From NCBI GenBank assembly GCA_030039165.1, contig JASHQM010000012.1:1-34405 (forward strand): a stretch of 34,405 nucleotides of DNA, written 5' to 3'. Positions 1-8,900 of the stretch are shown here, one piece after another; the stretch's first letter is position 1; each line of letters starts with the position of its first letter. Below the pieces are notes generated by a model. The model was not told the origin of the DNA and ran no database searches. It was given only the letters and a program-made list of their open reading frames with translations. The position numbers were made by a program, and so were the translations under genes. This DNA is from Candidatus Sulfotelmatobacter sp. GTDB taxonomy: Bacteria; Acidobacteriota; Terriglobia; Terriglobales; Acidobacteriaceae.

Positions 1-52
1 GCATTGGGGGTTTATTGTAGCTTAGAGCCGACGGAATTGTCTCGGCCAGCGT

Positions 53-316
53 TCAGTGTGATTTTAGCAACACAGCCGCCAGGATGGAGGCGGCGCAGGC
101 GGCAACCAACCAAAAAACTAAGCGCCTGAAGAGCGGAATCCGGCTATTAGGAAATAACTCCTCATAGGCGGCGGATGCTGCGTCGCCGCCACGTCTCCAC
201 CACGTTAGCTTTTCCCCTGTTGCTTCTCGTTGCGAAAGACGGAGCCTCATAAGGATCTCGCCGCAGATGCTTACCAAGGCCATAAGCACGAGCAGCGAGA
301 ACAGGATGCCAAGCAT
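53..316 (-). CDS. Small two-helix membrane protein, unknown function
   Basis: An 87-residue protein that I do not recognise. It has a hydrophobic segment at about residues 2-19, a polar and charged middle that includes a WWRRGGD stretch, and a second hydrophobic segment at about residues 64-83 ending in a short basic tail. This suggests an inner-membrane protein with two transmembrane helices. The ATG start is preceded by a GGAGGGGAGG tract about 10 bases upstream, which supports real translation. It is divergent from the GcvT-family gene, with a palindromic repeat region in between. No enzymatic motif is visible. Confidence 0.55.
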   Translation of the reverse strand: MLGILFSLLVLMALVSICGEILMRLRLSQREATGEKLTWWRRGGDAASAAYEELFPNSRIPLFRRLVFWLVAACAASILAAVLLKSH

Positions 317-361
317 GCTCAGTAATCCTCCCCTCCGTTTAGCGTAAACCTTGTGTCAACT

Positions 362-524
362 GGCGTCATCCCGAAGGCCCGCGTTTTCCAGCGGGCCGAG
401 GGATCTGGCGCGGACCATACAGCGCACGCGGTGCACACGGGATCCCTCGCTCCGCCTGGAGAAAGCGGCTCCGCTCGGGATGACGCCGGCAGTTGGTGAA
501 AACGCGGGCCTTTGGGATGACGCC
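362..524. repeat. REP-like palindromic intergenic repeat
   Basis: The outer arms at 362-387 and 499-524 are inverted copies that match at 25 of 26 positions. Inside them a GAGGGATC / GATCCCTC pair lies at 398-405 and 441-448, and a further inverted CGGGATGACG copy lies near 476-486. The whole stretch could fold into nested hairpins. The consensus feel (CGTCATCCCGA..., ...GAGGGATC) resembles dispersed intergenic repeats that I associate with Acidobacteriota genomes. It lies between two divergent genes, and the short ORFs across it are almost certainly products of the repeat rather than genes. Confidence 0.6.
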
Positions 525-588
525 CTTTCGAGCATTCGATGGATTGATATAATCCCGCTGCGAACAAAATCTAATCGAGGCCACGTCC

Positions 589-1785
589 TTGCCCATTGGA
601 ACCGCATTTCACGAGCGCACATTTCCACTTTGCCACAGTCTGAATTACCGCGAGTGGTCGGGTTACTACACGGTCAGCGTGTATGAGGTGCATCACGAGC
701 ACGAGTACAACGCCATCCGCAATGCGGCGGCGCTGATCGATATTTCGCCGCTGTACAAGTATCTGATCACCGGCAAAGACGCGACGCGGCTGGTGAACCG
801 AGTCATCACGCGCGACATCAATAAGGTGAAAGTTGGGCAGGTGATTTATTGCTGCTGGTGCGATGAAGAGGGCAAGGTCATCGACGACGGCACCGTCTCG
901 CGGCTGGAAGAAAATGTCTATCGATGGACGGCCGCAGATCCGAGCCTGCGATGGTTCCGGCAGAACGGCCTGAACATGGATGTTCAGGTAGAGGATATTT
1001 CAGAGAAAACTGCTGCTTTGGCCTTGCAGGGGCCGACTTCGGCGAAGCTTCTGAAAGCCGCAGCCGAAGCGGACATCGCCGACCTGAAATACTTCCGCGT
1101 GACGCATGGCAAGATTGCCGGCGTGCCCGTAGACATTTCGCGCACGGGATACACTGGTGATCTTGGTTATGAGATTTGGGCGCCATGGGACGAGGCTGTG
1201 AAAGTCTGGGATGCGTTAATGGAAAAAGGCCGACAGTTCGATCTTCATGCCGCAGGAATGCTCGCGCTCGACGTTGCGCGGACGGAAGCGGGACTACTTT
1301 TGATCGAAGTCGATTACACGAGTTCGAAAAAAGCCCTCATTCCGGCGCAGAAGTATTCTCCGTACGAGCTGGGATTCGCCAAGATGGTGCACCTCGAAAA
1401 GGAGAACTTTATCGGCAAGCGTGCATTGGAACGCGATGCGAAGGATGGCGTGGCGCGGCAGTTTGTCGGCCTCGAGGTCGATTGGACCGACGTGGAAGCG
1501 CTTTACGACAAGTATGGCCTGACTCCGGCGGCTCCGGCGCAAGCCTCGCGCGTTTCTGTTCCTGTCTATTCCGGTGACAAGCAAGTCGGCAAAGCTACCA
1601 CGACCAGTTGGTCGCCGACTCTGAAGAAGATGATTGCGCTGGCCAGCATCGAAAGGGAGCACTCGAAGCTCGGAACTCAATTGCAGATGGAGATTACGAT
1701 CGAGGCGATACGGCTGAAGACGAATGTGCAGGTGACGGCAATGCCGTTTTTCAATCCGGCGAGGAAGACGGCGAGCCCGGTGTGA
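589..1785 (+). CDS. GcvT-family (aminomethyltransferase-like) folate-dependent protein
   Basis: A 398-residue protein of the GcvT/YgfZ/sarcosine-dehydrogenase C-terminal superfamily, close to the family's usual 360-400 residues. Landmarks are the N-terminal FHER and AALIDIS motifs, the GKVIDDG segment that corresponds to the folate-site aspartate region, the GYTGDLGYEIW signature near the middle, and the FIGKRAL motif that opens the C-terminal domain. Family members move one-carbon units from an amine donor to tetrahydrofolate. No gcvH or gcvP lies nearby, so it may be a stand-alone demethylase-type enzyme rather than glycine-cleavage T protein. The start is TTG with GAGG about 8 bases upstream; the N-terminal residues match the family, which supports it. 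Confidence 0.8.
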   Translation: MPIGTAFHERTFPLCHSLNYREWSGYYTVSVYEVHHEHEYNAIRNAAALIDISPLYKYLITGKDATRLVNRVITRDINKVKVGQVIYCCWCDEEGKVIDDGTVSRLEENVYRWTAADPSLRWFRQNGLNMDVQVEDISEKTAALALQGPTSAKLLKAAAEADIADLKYFRVTHGKIAGVPVDISRTGYTGDLGYEIWAPWDEAVKVWDALMEKGRQFDLHAAGMLALDVARTEAGLLLIEVDYTSSKKALIPAQKYSPYELGFAKMVHLEKENFIGKRALERDAKDGVARQFVGLEVDWTDVEALYDKYGLTPAAPAQASRVSVPVYSGDKQVGKATTTSWSPTLKKMIALASIEREHSKLGTQLQMEITIEAIRLKTNVQVTAMPFFNPARKTASPV

Positions 1786-1904
1786 GTATTTTCCAGGACC
1801 ACACAAAGATAAAACTCAAGAAACTTTAGGCCTCGACAATTGCCCGAACTCCATCTACGCTTAAAAAAAGCCGCGACGTCGCATCTTAAATTCCGAGGTG
1901 AAAC

Positions 1905-2432
1905 ATGACGACGCGAGTTGCGCGACGCACCGTTGATCTCTCTGCTTATCCAGACCTCGTCGTCATCTACCTCGGAATGCGCGTGAATCGGATTACGGGA
2001 ATCAAGACCCTTCTCGGTTTCGGTCCGAAGATTGCCTCTTCCATTGATGCGCACCCCGATGGCCTCCTCCGCCATGAAGTCTTTCTATTTTCGTTTTTCC
2101 CGATGCATTTGGGCATACGCCAGTACTGGCGCAATCAGGAGTCTTTGCTGCGATGGACGCGCTCGGATCCGCACCGCGATTGGTGGCAGAAGTTTCTGAA
2201 GGACTCGGGCGGAACTGGCTTCTGGCACGAAACTTATCTGCTACGCGGTGGTATGGAGGCCATCTACGATGACATTGTGCCCAAAATTGGGTTTATGGGC
2301 TTCGCGCCAGTAATGCCTGCCCGCGGTCCTATGTTTGGCGCAGCCGCCCGCGCAGGGATGCATTCCGCCGGAGAACCAGTCGTGGCGGAAAAGGAACTCT
2401 ATGAGGATTTGGAAGTCAGAAAGGCGAGCTGA
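1905..2432 (+). CDS. af470/DUF4188-like protein (monooxygenase-like)
   Basis: A 175-residue soluble protein. The VVIYLGMRVNR start of the domain, the QYWRNQESLLRWTR segment and the FWHETYLLRGGMEAIYDDI segment match the pattern of the DUF4188 / af470-like family, which belongs to the dimeric alpha-beta barrel fold and is often labelled monooxygenase-like. The reaction of bacterial members is not known to me. The start ATG follows a GAGG (GAGGTGAAAC) site. It lies downstream of the GcvT-family gene with a gap of about 120 bases and ends 6 bases from the stop of the convergent permease gene. Confidence 0.7.
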   Translation: MTTRVARRTVDLSAYPDLVVIYLGMRVNRITGIKTLLGFGPKIASSIDAHPDGLLRHEVFLFSFFPMHLGIRQYWRNQESLLRWTRSDPHRDWWQKFLKDSGGTGFWHETYLLRGGMEAIYDDIVPKIGFMGFAPVMPARGPMFGAAARAGMHSAGEPVVAEKELYEDLEVRKAS

Positions 2433-2438
2433 AGAGTT

Positions 2439-3914
2439 TCATCGGGCCATGTTTTCCCCCCGAGCCCCGCGTTTTCCTGCCATATAAATCCACATACCCA
2501 GCAGCAGAAACGCAACCGTGCTTCCTACGACTTTCACAACCGCAAGCGGCTTGTTTGGCTCGTCCGGCTGAGGAATCAGTGACAGCAGAATGGTCAAACT
2601 TGTAGTGAGAAATCCAACCCCTGCCGCTAGTATCGCCACAAATCGTCCTCCCGGCACGTGGATCACGTCTGGCCCTGATGGCTCGCGCTGCAATCGGATC
2701 ATAGCGGCGAACAAATAAAGGTACGGAATGAAATAAAAAATCACTCCCATGCTAACGAGGACGTCATATGCGCCTTTGACGCTGGTTCCCGCCTGGCCAA
2801 GAAAGATGAAGACTACGCCCAAAACTAATTGGGTGAGCAAGGCCACCCAGGGCGTCTTCCAGCGCGGATGAAGTTGCCCGAATGCAGGCGGCAGAAACCG
2901 GTCGATACCCGCGACGAAAGGCAAGCGCGCAACCGCTGCAAGGTACGCACCGCAGGCTCCGATGTTGCTGAGCGCGATCAGGAAAGCGGCGAGGGGAAGC
3001 ACACCCGGAAACCCGACGCGAGGTGCTGTGCTTGAAATCGCCTGCACCAGGCCTTGCAGGCTGTTGACCTGGTTCGATGGCAGCGCCAGCAATACACAGG
3101 CCGTTCCAGCCACGTAGCACAGCGTCACGGTAATTCCGGCGAAGAGCAATGCGAACGGAATCGCACGCCGCGGGTTCTTAATTTCGTCGCCCATGAACGA
3201 TGCGGTTTCGCATCCGCCGAAGGCGAAGGTCAGCACCGACCAGAAAATGATGTCGTTGAGGTGCGTGCTCGGCGTCATGGAATGCACGGTAAAAAGAGTG
3301 GCCGATCCGAAGCGATGCCATGCGACCAGCCCCATCACGATCACGATGCCGACCGGAATCCACATCGCCAGTGCGCCGATATTATTCAGCCACTTGCCCA
3401 GATCGAGCCCGACGATATTCATCAGCGTGGCCGCGGTCAGCGTGAGCAGGGAAAACACGATATAGAAGGTGGCGTTGCTGGAGAGATGCACCCATGCGCT
3501 CTCGCGGATAAAAACAATGTTGCTGGCGGCGAAGTAGAGAACGGCCGGGAAGTAGGGAAGGTTGCTGGTCCAGTAGGTCCACGCCGACATAAATCCCGAA
3601 AAGTCCCCGAAGGCACGCTTGCTCCAGACATACAGCCCGCCTTCGTCCGGGTAGCGCGACGAAAGCTCGATCACCGACAGGGCCAGCGGGGTGTAAAAGC
3701 ATAACCATGCGCCGATCCATATAACGATCGAGCTGGGCCCAGCCGCAGCCGCTGTGGCAATCCAGCGCAGGCTGATGCCGGTCACCACATAGAACAGAAA
3801 GAGGTCGCGAAAGCCGAGAACGCGCCTGGGACGGTTAGGGTCTCCAGCCTCGGCGATCGAGACTCCGCCGGAAATGAATGTAGTTCCAGGCCGCAGATTG
3901 TTTGACTCAGGCAA
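2439..3914 (-). CDS. APC-superfamily amino acid/polyamine permease
   Basis: A 491-residue integral membrane protein with about 12 hydrophobic segments, the size expected for the APC (amino acid-polyamine-organocation) superfamily. After a soluble N-terminus of about 30 residues, the LFYVVTGISLRW helix and the SSRYPDEGGLYVWSKRAFG loop are characteristic: the conserved P-x-E-G-G-x-Y motif marks the end of TM2 and the following loop in glutamate/GABA-antiporter-like members. The substrate cannot be read from the sequence. The start is TTG, with AAAGGCGAG a few bases upstream. It is convergent with the af470-like gene and transcribed in the same direction as the exosortase genes, about 120 bases from epsI, and is probably not functionally linked to them. 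Confidence 0.85.
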   Translation of the reverse strand: MPESNNLRPGTTFISGGVSIAEAGDPNRPRRVLGFRDLFLFYVVTGISLRWIATAAAAGPSSIVIWIGAWLCFYTPLALSVIELSSRYPDEGGLYVWSKRAFGDFSGFMSAWTYWTSNLPYFPAVLYFAASNIVFIRESAWVHLSSNATFYIVFSLLTLTAATLMNIVGLDLGKWLNNIGALAMWIPVGIVIVMGLVAWHRFGSATLFTVHSMTPSTHLNDIIFWSVLTFAFGGCETASFMGDEIKNPRRAIPFALLFAGITVTLCYVAGTACVLLALPSNQVNSLQGLVQAISSTAPRVGFPGVLPLAAFLIALSNIGACGAYLAAVARLPFVAGIDRFLPPAFGQLHPRWKTPWVALLTQLVLGVVFIFLGQAGTSVKGAYDVLVSMGVIFYFIPYLYLFAAMIRLQREPSGPDVIHVPGGRFVAILAAGVGFLTTSLTILLSLIPQPDEPNKPLAVVKVVGSTVAFLLLGMWIYMAGKRGARGENMAR

Positions 3915-4036
3915 TTATCTCGCCTTTGTTTTGGGAGCGATTTCGCCGAAATAAGCATTCAACCACAGAGGGCATGGAGGAACCCAGAGGAATGAACAGA
4001 ACATCCTAGATTCGAGATTGTCCGGGTTTTGTGAAG

Positions 4037-4690
4037 TCAACGTGGAATGTAGTCGTCGAGAATCGGTACCACGGCCGATGTAAACGGTAGGAGGCGCCGT
4101 TGTGCGGCCTCGGCAGTTTCGCCCGGAAACATGGGTGTCAAGAAGCGCACCAGCGAACCATCGCTGCGGTTCATGGCGATAGCATCCCTGACCAGATAAT
4201 ACTTAGCCCAATATTCGCTGGCGACACCGCGGTCGTGCGCCCAGAACCAATAAAGTACCAGTCGCCGCTGCCCAGCCTTGGAAATCACATAGCGATTAGC
4301 GGGAAATGGTGCGTGACCTGGCAATGAGAGTCTCACGCGCACATTCTGCACAGGATTCCATCCTGCCCCGGGAAGGCAATGCTGCGGCGAGTGGGCAGTG
4401 TCGCCGGTTCGCTGGGTGGGAAAGAAAGCAAGAAAGATGTCCACAGAAGGCAGTTTCCCGCCGGGGTCCTGATAAACACGCTCCAGGAAATCTCCTTGTC
4501 CGAGGATGGCAAGGGTTTCCTTGTCCTGCACAATTTCCGTGCTGTTCCAGCCCCCAAGCTCGGCAGGGAAGCCTGATAACGGTAAATGCGGAGGGACGAT
4601 TTCTATGCGGTTGCGAGCCTGCAGCAGCACAGCGGTGAGAGCAATCAAGAGCGCGGCTGCAGTAAATCGCATTGTGGTGAAGAGCCTCAT
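4037..4690 (-). CDS. epsI: EpsI, exosortase-associated protein (DUF3485)
   Basis: A 217-residue protein with one N-terminal membrane anchor (about residues 9-23) and an extracytoplasmic domain typical of EpsI. Visible signatures are HSPQHCLPGAGW (His100, Cys105), the region usually written HxPxxCxPGxGW in this family, and the C-terminal YWAKYYLVRDA...DGSLVR segment. The ATG overlaps the exosortase stop as ATGA, so I reject the longer upstream reading that overlaps the exosortase in another frame. In many proteobacteria EpsI is fused to the exosortase; here it is a separate gene. Its biochemical role is still unclear; it co-occurs with exosortases in exopolysaccharide loci and is thought to act at the membrane. 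Confidence 0.85.
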   Translation of the reverse strand: MRLFTTMRFTAAALLIALTAVLLQARNRIEIVPPHLPLSGFPAELGGWNSTEIVQDKETLAILGQGDFLERVYQDPGGKLPSVDIFLAFFPTQRTGDTAHSPQHCLPGAGWNPVQNVRVRLSLPGHAPFPANRYVISKAGQRRLVLYWFWAHDRGVASEYWAKYYLVRDAIAMNRSDGSLVRFLTPMFPGETAEAAQRRLLPFTSAVVPILDDYIPR

Positions 4691-5580
4691 CGAGTGTCCT
4701 GCGGTTCGTGAAGCGCAATTCGAATGATGCGGTGCAAGAGATATAACATGATGAGCGAAACCACGAAGATCAGCCATCCCGAGAACTCGTGAAAAAAGCC
4801 CTCCGCTTTTTGCGGATCCCAATACTGCACAAGCAAGCCGGTACCTATGATCCGCAGGCTGTTTGCCGCAACGGCAATAGGAATCGAGGCCAAGGCCAAG
4901 GCCACTTGCACTTTCAGGTTGCGTTCCATCAGGTAACCGTAAATGATGGCCAGCGACGCAAGCGACATTAGTGACCGGATGCCGCTGCAAGCCTCCGCCA
5001 CCTCCAGCGCCATGGCAGGAAGAACAATTACATTGCCTTCGCGCAACACGGGAACGCCCATCCATGGCAGCGCGGTACTCGCCACCTTCGACGCCAGGAT
5101 TTGCAGCGGAAAAGTGATCTGGTTGAAGACGATCGCGGGAATAGGAATCATCAGGAACAAAAACAGCCAGGGAAATAAGAGTGCACGAAAAAACCTCCAT
5201 CCCATGAAAAAAATGACCAAGCCTCCCAGCACGATTAATAAAGAGCTTCGCGAAAGAAAAAGCTCAGCGCCAAGCTGCCCGACAACCAGTACGCCCAGTC
5301 CAAAACCAAGGATGAGCAGGCCCCACCATGAGGGACGGGGCGAAAACGCCGTCAGGCGTGAACGCTCCTGCCAGATCACGAAGGCCGAAAACAGCGGTAC
5401 AAAGAAACCGTGGGAAAAATTTGGGTCCTTCCACCACTGCATGATCAGGCGCGCGAGCGTGGCAGAGTAAAGCCACAGTAATAGCGCTGAAAGAGCCGCG
5501 ACTTGCCACCAGGCTACCCGGGTGCGAGGGCGTTCATGCCGGGACGCGGTTTGGGCCTCGGATTGAAGGACTGGATTCAA
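4687..5580 (-). CDS. Exosortase (membrane cysteine transpeptidase)
   Basis: A 297-residue multi-pass inner-membrane protein. It carries the exosortase/archaeosortase catalytic triad: Cys198 in EACSGIRSL, Arg243 in NSLRIIG and His264 in FFHEFSGW, each in or near a predicted helix. About eight hydrophobic segments surround them. Exosortases are predicted to cleave PEP-CTERM-type tails of secreted proteins and pass them to a cell-surface acceptor. The start is TTG at 5580, with GGGGGA about 6 bases upstream and an in-frame stop just upstream. It is translationally coupled to epsI. No PEP-CTERM-tailed protein lies in this window. I do not assign an exosortase subtype. Confidence 0.9.
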   Translation of the reverse strand: MNPVLQSEAQTASRHERPRTRVAWWQVAALSALLLWLYSATLARLIMQWWKDPNFSHGFFVPLFSAFVIWQERSRLTAFSPRPSWWGLLILGFGLGVLVVGQLGAELFLSRSSLLIVLGGLVIFFMGWRFFRALLFPWLFLFLMIPIPAIVFNQITFPLQILASKVASTALPWMGVPVLREGNVIVLPAMALEVAEACSGIRSLMSLASLAIIYGYLMERNLKVQVALALASIPIAVAANSLRIIGTGLLVQYWDPQKAEGFFHEFSGWLIFVVSLIMLYLLHRIIRIALHEPQDTR

Positions 5581-5972
5581 GAATCATCCCCCACAGAGAC
5601 TCCAGCATATGCGAAGCAAGAACGGAAAGCGAGTGGGGAAGTCGTGCTGGCGGCGAGAGATAAACAGTGAACGACTCGAGACACGTTAGCAGAGCGCCCG
5701 CAGTCGGTATCTGTTCCGGAAGGGCAGGCATGCCTCAGCGGCAGAAGCGGGCGAAGCCTCTCAGTATTATCGCCACACGGTCAGTTTGATGGAAGACATG
5801 GGAAGGACCAAGGTCCCGAGGAATCTGCAGCGCTCCGATTCTCAAATCGGTTTACGCCGAGGCGTCGGTATTCCGCACCCGCGAATTAGCAGGGCCGCCC
5901 GAATCGCGACGCCACAGCTACCCCGACGCCGCGATAAGATTTAGCCCCTACGCCACAAACCTACATCGCTGA
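5581..5972. other. Intergenic region between the exosortase and lectin-like genes
   Basis: A stretch of 392 bases without a convincing gene. A short reading frame on the minus strand (5534-5731) overlaps the exosortase 5' end and looks incidental. A small perfect hairpin, CCGATT-ctca-AATCGG, lies at 5835-5850, followed by a GC-rich stretch with several GACGCC/GGCGTC inversions. There is no T-tract after the hairpin on the minus strand, so a terminator is not supported. The promoter for exosortase-epsI is presumably here, but I cannot place it. Confidence 0.4.
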
Positions 5973-8900
5973 TCAGTCTCCCGTTCCCGAAAGTGCGAGG
6001 CTTTGCGGACTGTTCTGCGCATTATCCGTAAAGGTTACACTCCCAGAGTAAGGACCTGCCACCGATGGGCTAAAGGTAATGTAGAGGAAGCAATCCCCTC
6101 CTGGTGCGAGCGTTGTCGTTGCCGTGCATGTCGTACCCTCCGCGAATTGGAAGTATTCGCTGGGACTAATGGTCAAACCACTCACGTTGAGCGGAGAAGT
6201 CCCGGGGTTGGTCACCTTGACCCGCTTCGCACTGCTTGTCGTCCCCGCTTTGTGTTTCCCGAACCCTAGAACTGGCGGTAAGCTCAGCTTGGGATCGATC
6301 ACAGTTGCGTACATGTATACACTTTGCGGGCTCCCAGGGGCGCCGTCGGTGACCGCCACATAGCCGTAGTTGCCGTTCGGGTTTGTGGCATCCCCTGCGG
6401 CGGCACTGAAGGTCACGGTCACATTGCAACTCGAATCAACTGACAGCGTCTTCCCGCAATTGTTAGCGGTAATCGAGAAATCGTTCGCATCTCCGCCGCT
6501 CTCGTTATGATTAGGGATCTTGATGCTTGTAATGCTGATCGATGAACTCGTTGTGTTGCTGATGGTGAAGGTCTGCGAAGGCTGCGTTCCGGCGTACACG
6601 AGTCCCAGGTCCCAGCCGCCTGGGGTGAACGTCACGGACAATGAGGCGGTCGCGATGACCGTCTCCATCACAGTCGGCGCCGGTGCATAGTCAGTGTTTC
6701 CTGCTTGGTTGGCGATCACCGAACACGTTCCCGTACTGTTCGTCATAACGTAGGTGGTGCCTACATTGGTACAAGAACCACTACTGCTGTAAGAAACTGG
6801 CAATCCCGAGCTAGCCGATGCCGCTACTACGAAATTGGTGCCATCGGCCGCGTTCGGCGGGGCCGAAATCGTGAACGTGATCGTCTGTGCCGCCGCTGTC
6901 ACTGTGTAAGGAATAATGGTGGCACCACCCTGATTGCCTGCCTGATCGATCGCCGCCGGCACCGCATAAGATTGTGATCCCAGCACGTTTGTGGGCAAGG
7001 CGACGTTCACGGTTACGGTCGGTGCAGTCGTGAGCGGCGGATAGCTTTGCGGGGTCGTTGGCTGGCCTGCACAACTCGAAATGCCCGAGGCGACGCCATT
7101 TGAAATGGGGTCGGTGCAGGTAATCGCAGCCGTCAGCAGAGAACCATAACCGACGCTCGATCCCGGGTTTAACGTATACGATACCGTGGGTGCTGTCAGG
7201 TCGATGTTGAACTGCACAGTTTTAAAGCTGATCAAGTTCGAACTCGCTGTACCCCCCGGGGCGACATTAACGGTGGGTGGAAATACGAGCTCCTCAAGTG
7301 AATCGCAATCCACCGAGAAATAATGGGCATCGTACGGGCCCTCGGTCAACGGGCTTGCCGTTCCGTTGTTGTCGTACTGGGTGATCGTGCCATTCACGCT
7401 GAAAGTCTGGGGGCTCTGGTTCGACCAGAAATCGGGAGAAGCACCAAGCGCAGGACATGGCGGGATGGGAGTCCCATTGAGCGTGGTCAGGGTCTCCTCA
7501 GCCGGCAATGGATAGGTCGTGTCAAGCATGGTGCCGTGCGGTTCGGCGCCGACGACCACAAAGGCACCCTGTGCTGCCTGGAAATCATTGGTGTTCGGGC
7601 TCGGAGTTGGAGGCGGCGCGCTGCTGAATGAGGCGGGCACAGAAGTAGTGTCGTTCCACAAAGGAATCGTGGGAGTTGTCGTCCACTCCGGCTCGCAGCA
7701 GAACATAAGATAACTGGAGTTCGTGATAGTCGCACTGCCGCCCCCATGGGGGCCATTATCTTCGAGTTGCGTCAGAATGCTCTGAGGGCAGAGTTCATTC
7801 GCCACGCCGCTGGCTGCTGGGTAGCTGCACTGCCCTCCACTCACCACGGTATCGGGTAGTATTGCAAGCCCGAATGCGTATCCGTTGGGGATGGTCAGAA
7901 TTCCATTCAAAATATTGGTCTGCGTTTGCACGACATCGATTTGCTGATCGAACAGGATATTTCTCACCGTCGATTGCGGGCAGTTCCAGCCCACATTCTG
8001 GTTATTGTTATTGTTTGTGCACGTCATGGTGTTGACGGCGCACGTGTTCGTGGCCGAAGCCAGCAAGCAGGAAGTATCGGCCATGGCCGTTCCGTTCACA
8101 ATGGAGGCCCAATCCGCTCCGCTTATTTCCGAGCTATTGATGAATGGCGTTGTGCCCGGCTGGATGGTAATAGTTCCGTTCTGGCTCGAAACCGTGTCAT
8201 CAAAATTGAACGACCAATTCTGTCCGGGAGTCCCGCTGATCACAAACGTCTGATTTAAACTGGCCGGATTACTTGGGTTGATCGGCGCACCTTCGACGGG
8301 GGCGAATGTCCAGTTCAGAATATCCTGCGTTTCCCAGTCTCCGCCGGTTGCGCCCGTGAAGCCGACATAGGCAGTTCCCGTCCCACTCGCAATGGTGCTC
8401 AAGTCTATGGGAACTCCGTTCGGGTAAGTACTCAGGAAGATGTTTACGCTGTCCACGTACACCTGGATGTTCGCGACGGTCGCCGGATTGCACGTGGAAC
8501 ATGCAGGCGTGTAGATGATGGTCACAGTATGGACATTGCCATCGGCTAGATTGATGCCGCTGTTTTCAGTCGAGACCGGCTGGCCGAGAGTCGAGTTCGG
8601 GCCGCTGAAGCCGTTACAGAGATAATTATGGTGTGAGGTATTTGGCCCCGTACCGCAGCTTTGAATGGCTACGTGGCTATCGATCCCGCTGACAGGCTGA
8701 GGGTCCCATGGATTTTGGTATGTATCAAGTTCGATCGCGACGCTGGAAGGAATACCCTGGCCCTGGCTGGGGTTTCGGTTTGAATCAGCGTCGCCATATC
8801 CCAGCGCGCCTCCGTTGCCGCCCGTATAGCCGATGGCGCTGGTGCTGGAGTTCTGAATCAAAAAAGCAATGCCATCCGCCGGAGGAGTCGATGGGTTGGT

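Noticed and set aside
351..686. Short open frames across the palindromic repeat
   Set aside because: They are Arg/Pro-rich, present on both strands and explained by the repeat; one also overlaps the GcvT-family start.
3970..4005. CACAGAGG / CCCAGAGG-like direct repeat downstream of epsI
   Set aside because: Only two imperfect units; it resembles a common intergenic motif of related genomes but is too short to call a repeat.
4691..5200. Upstream extension of the EpsI frame to about 387 residues
   Set aside because: The extra part overlaps the exosortase gene in another frame, is not EpsI-like, and the ATGA overlap gives a natural start at 4690.
5534..5731. 65-residue minus-strand frame overlapping the exosortase start
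   Set aside because: It is out of frame with the exosortase, has no domain or signal, and looks like a shadow of the start region.
5725..5815. Possible cyclic-di-GMP riboswitch (GGGCAggC, GCGAAGCC and GGTCAGTTTGATGG pieces on the plus strand)
   Set aside because: Only fragments resemble the GEMM consensus, the conserved GGCAAACC and tetraloop receptor are not matched, and no plus-strand gene follows.
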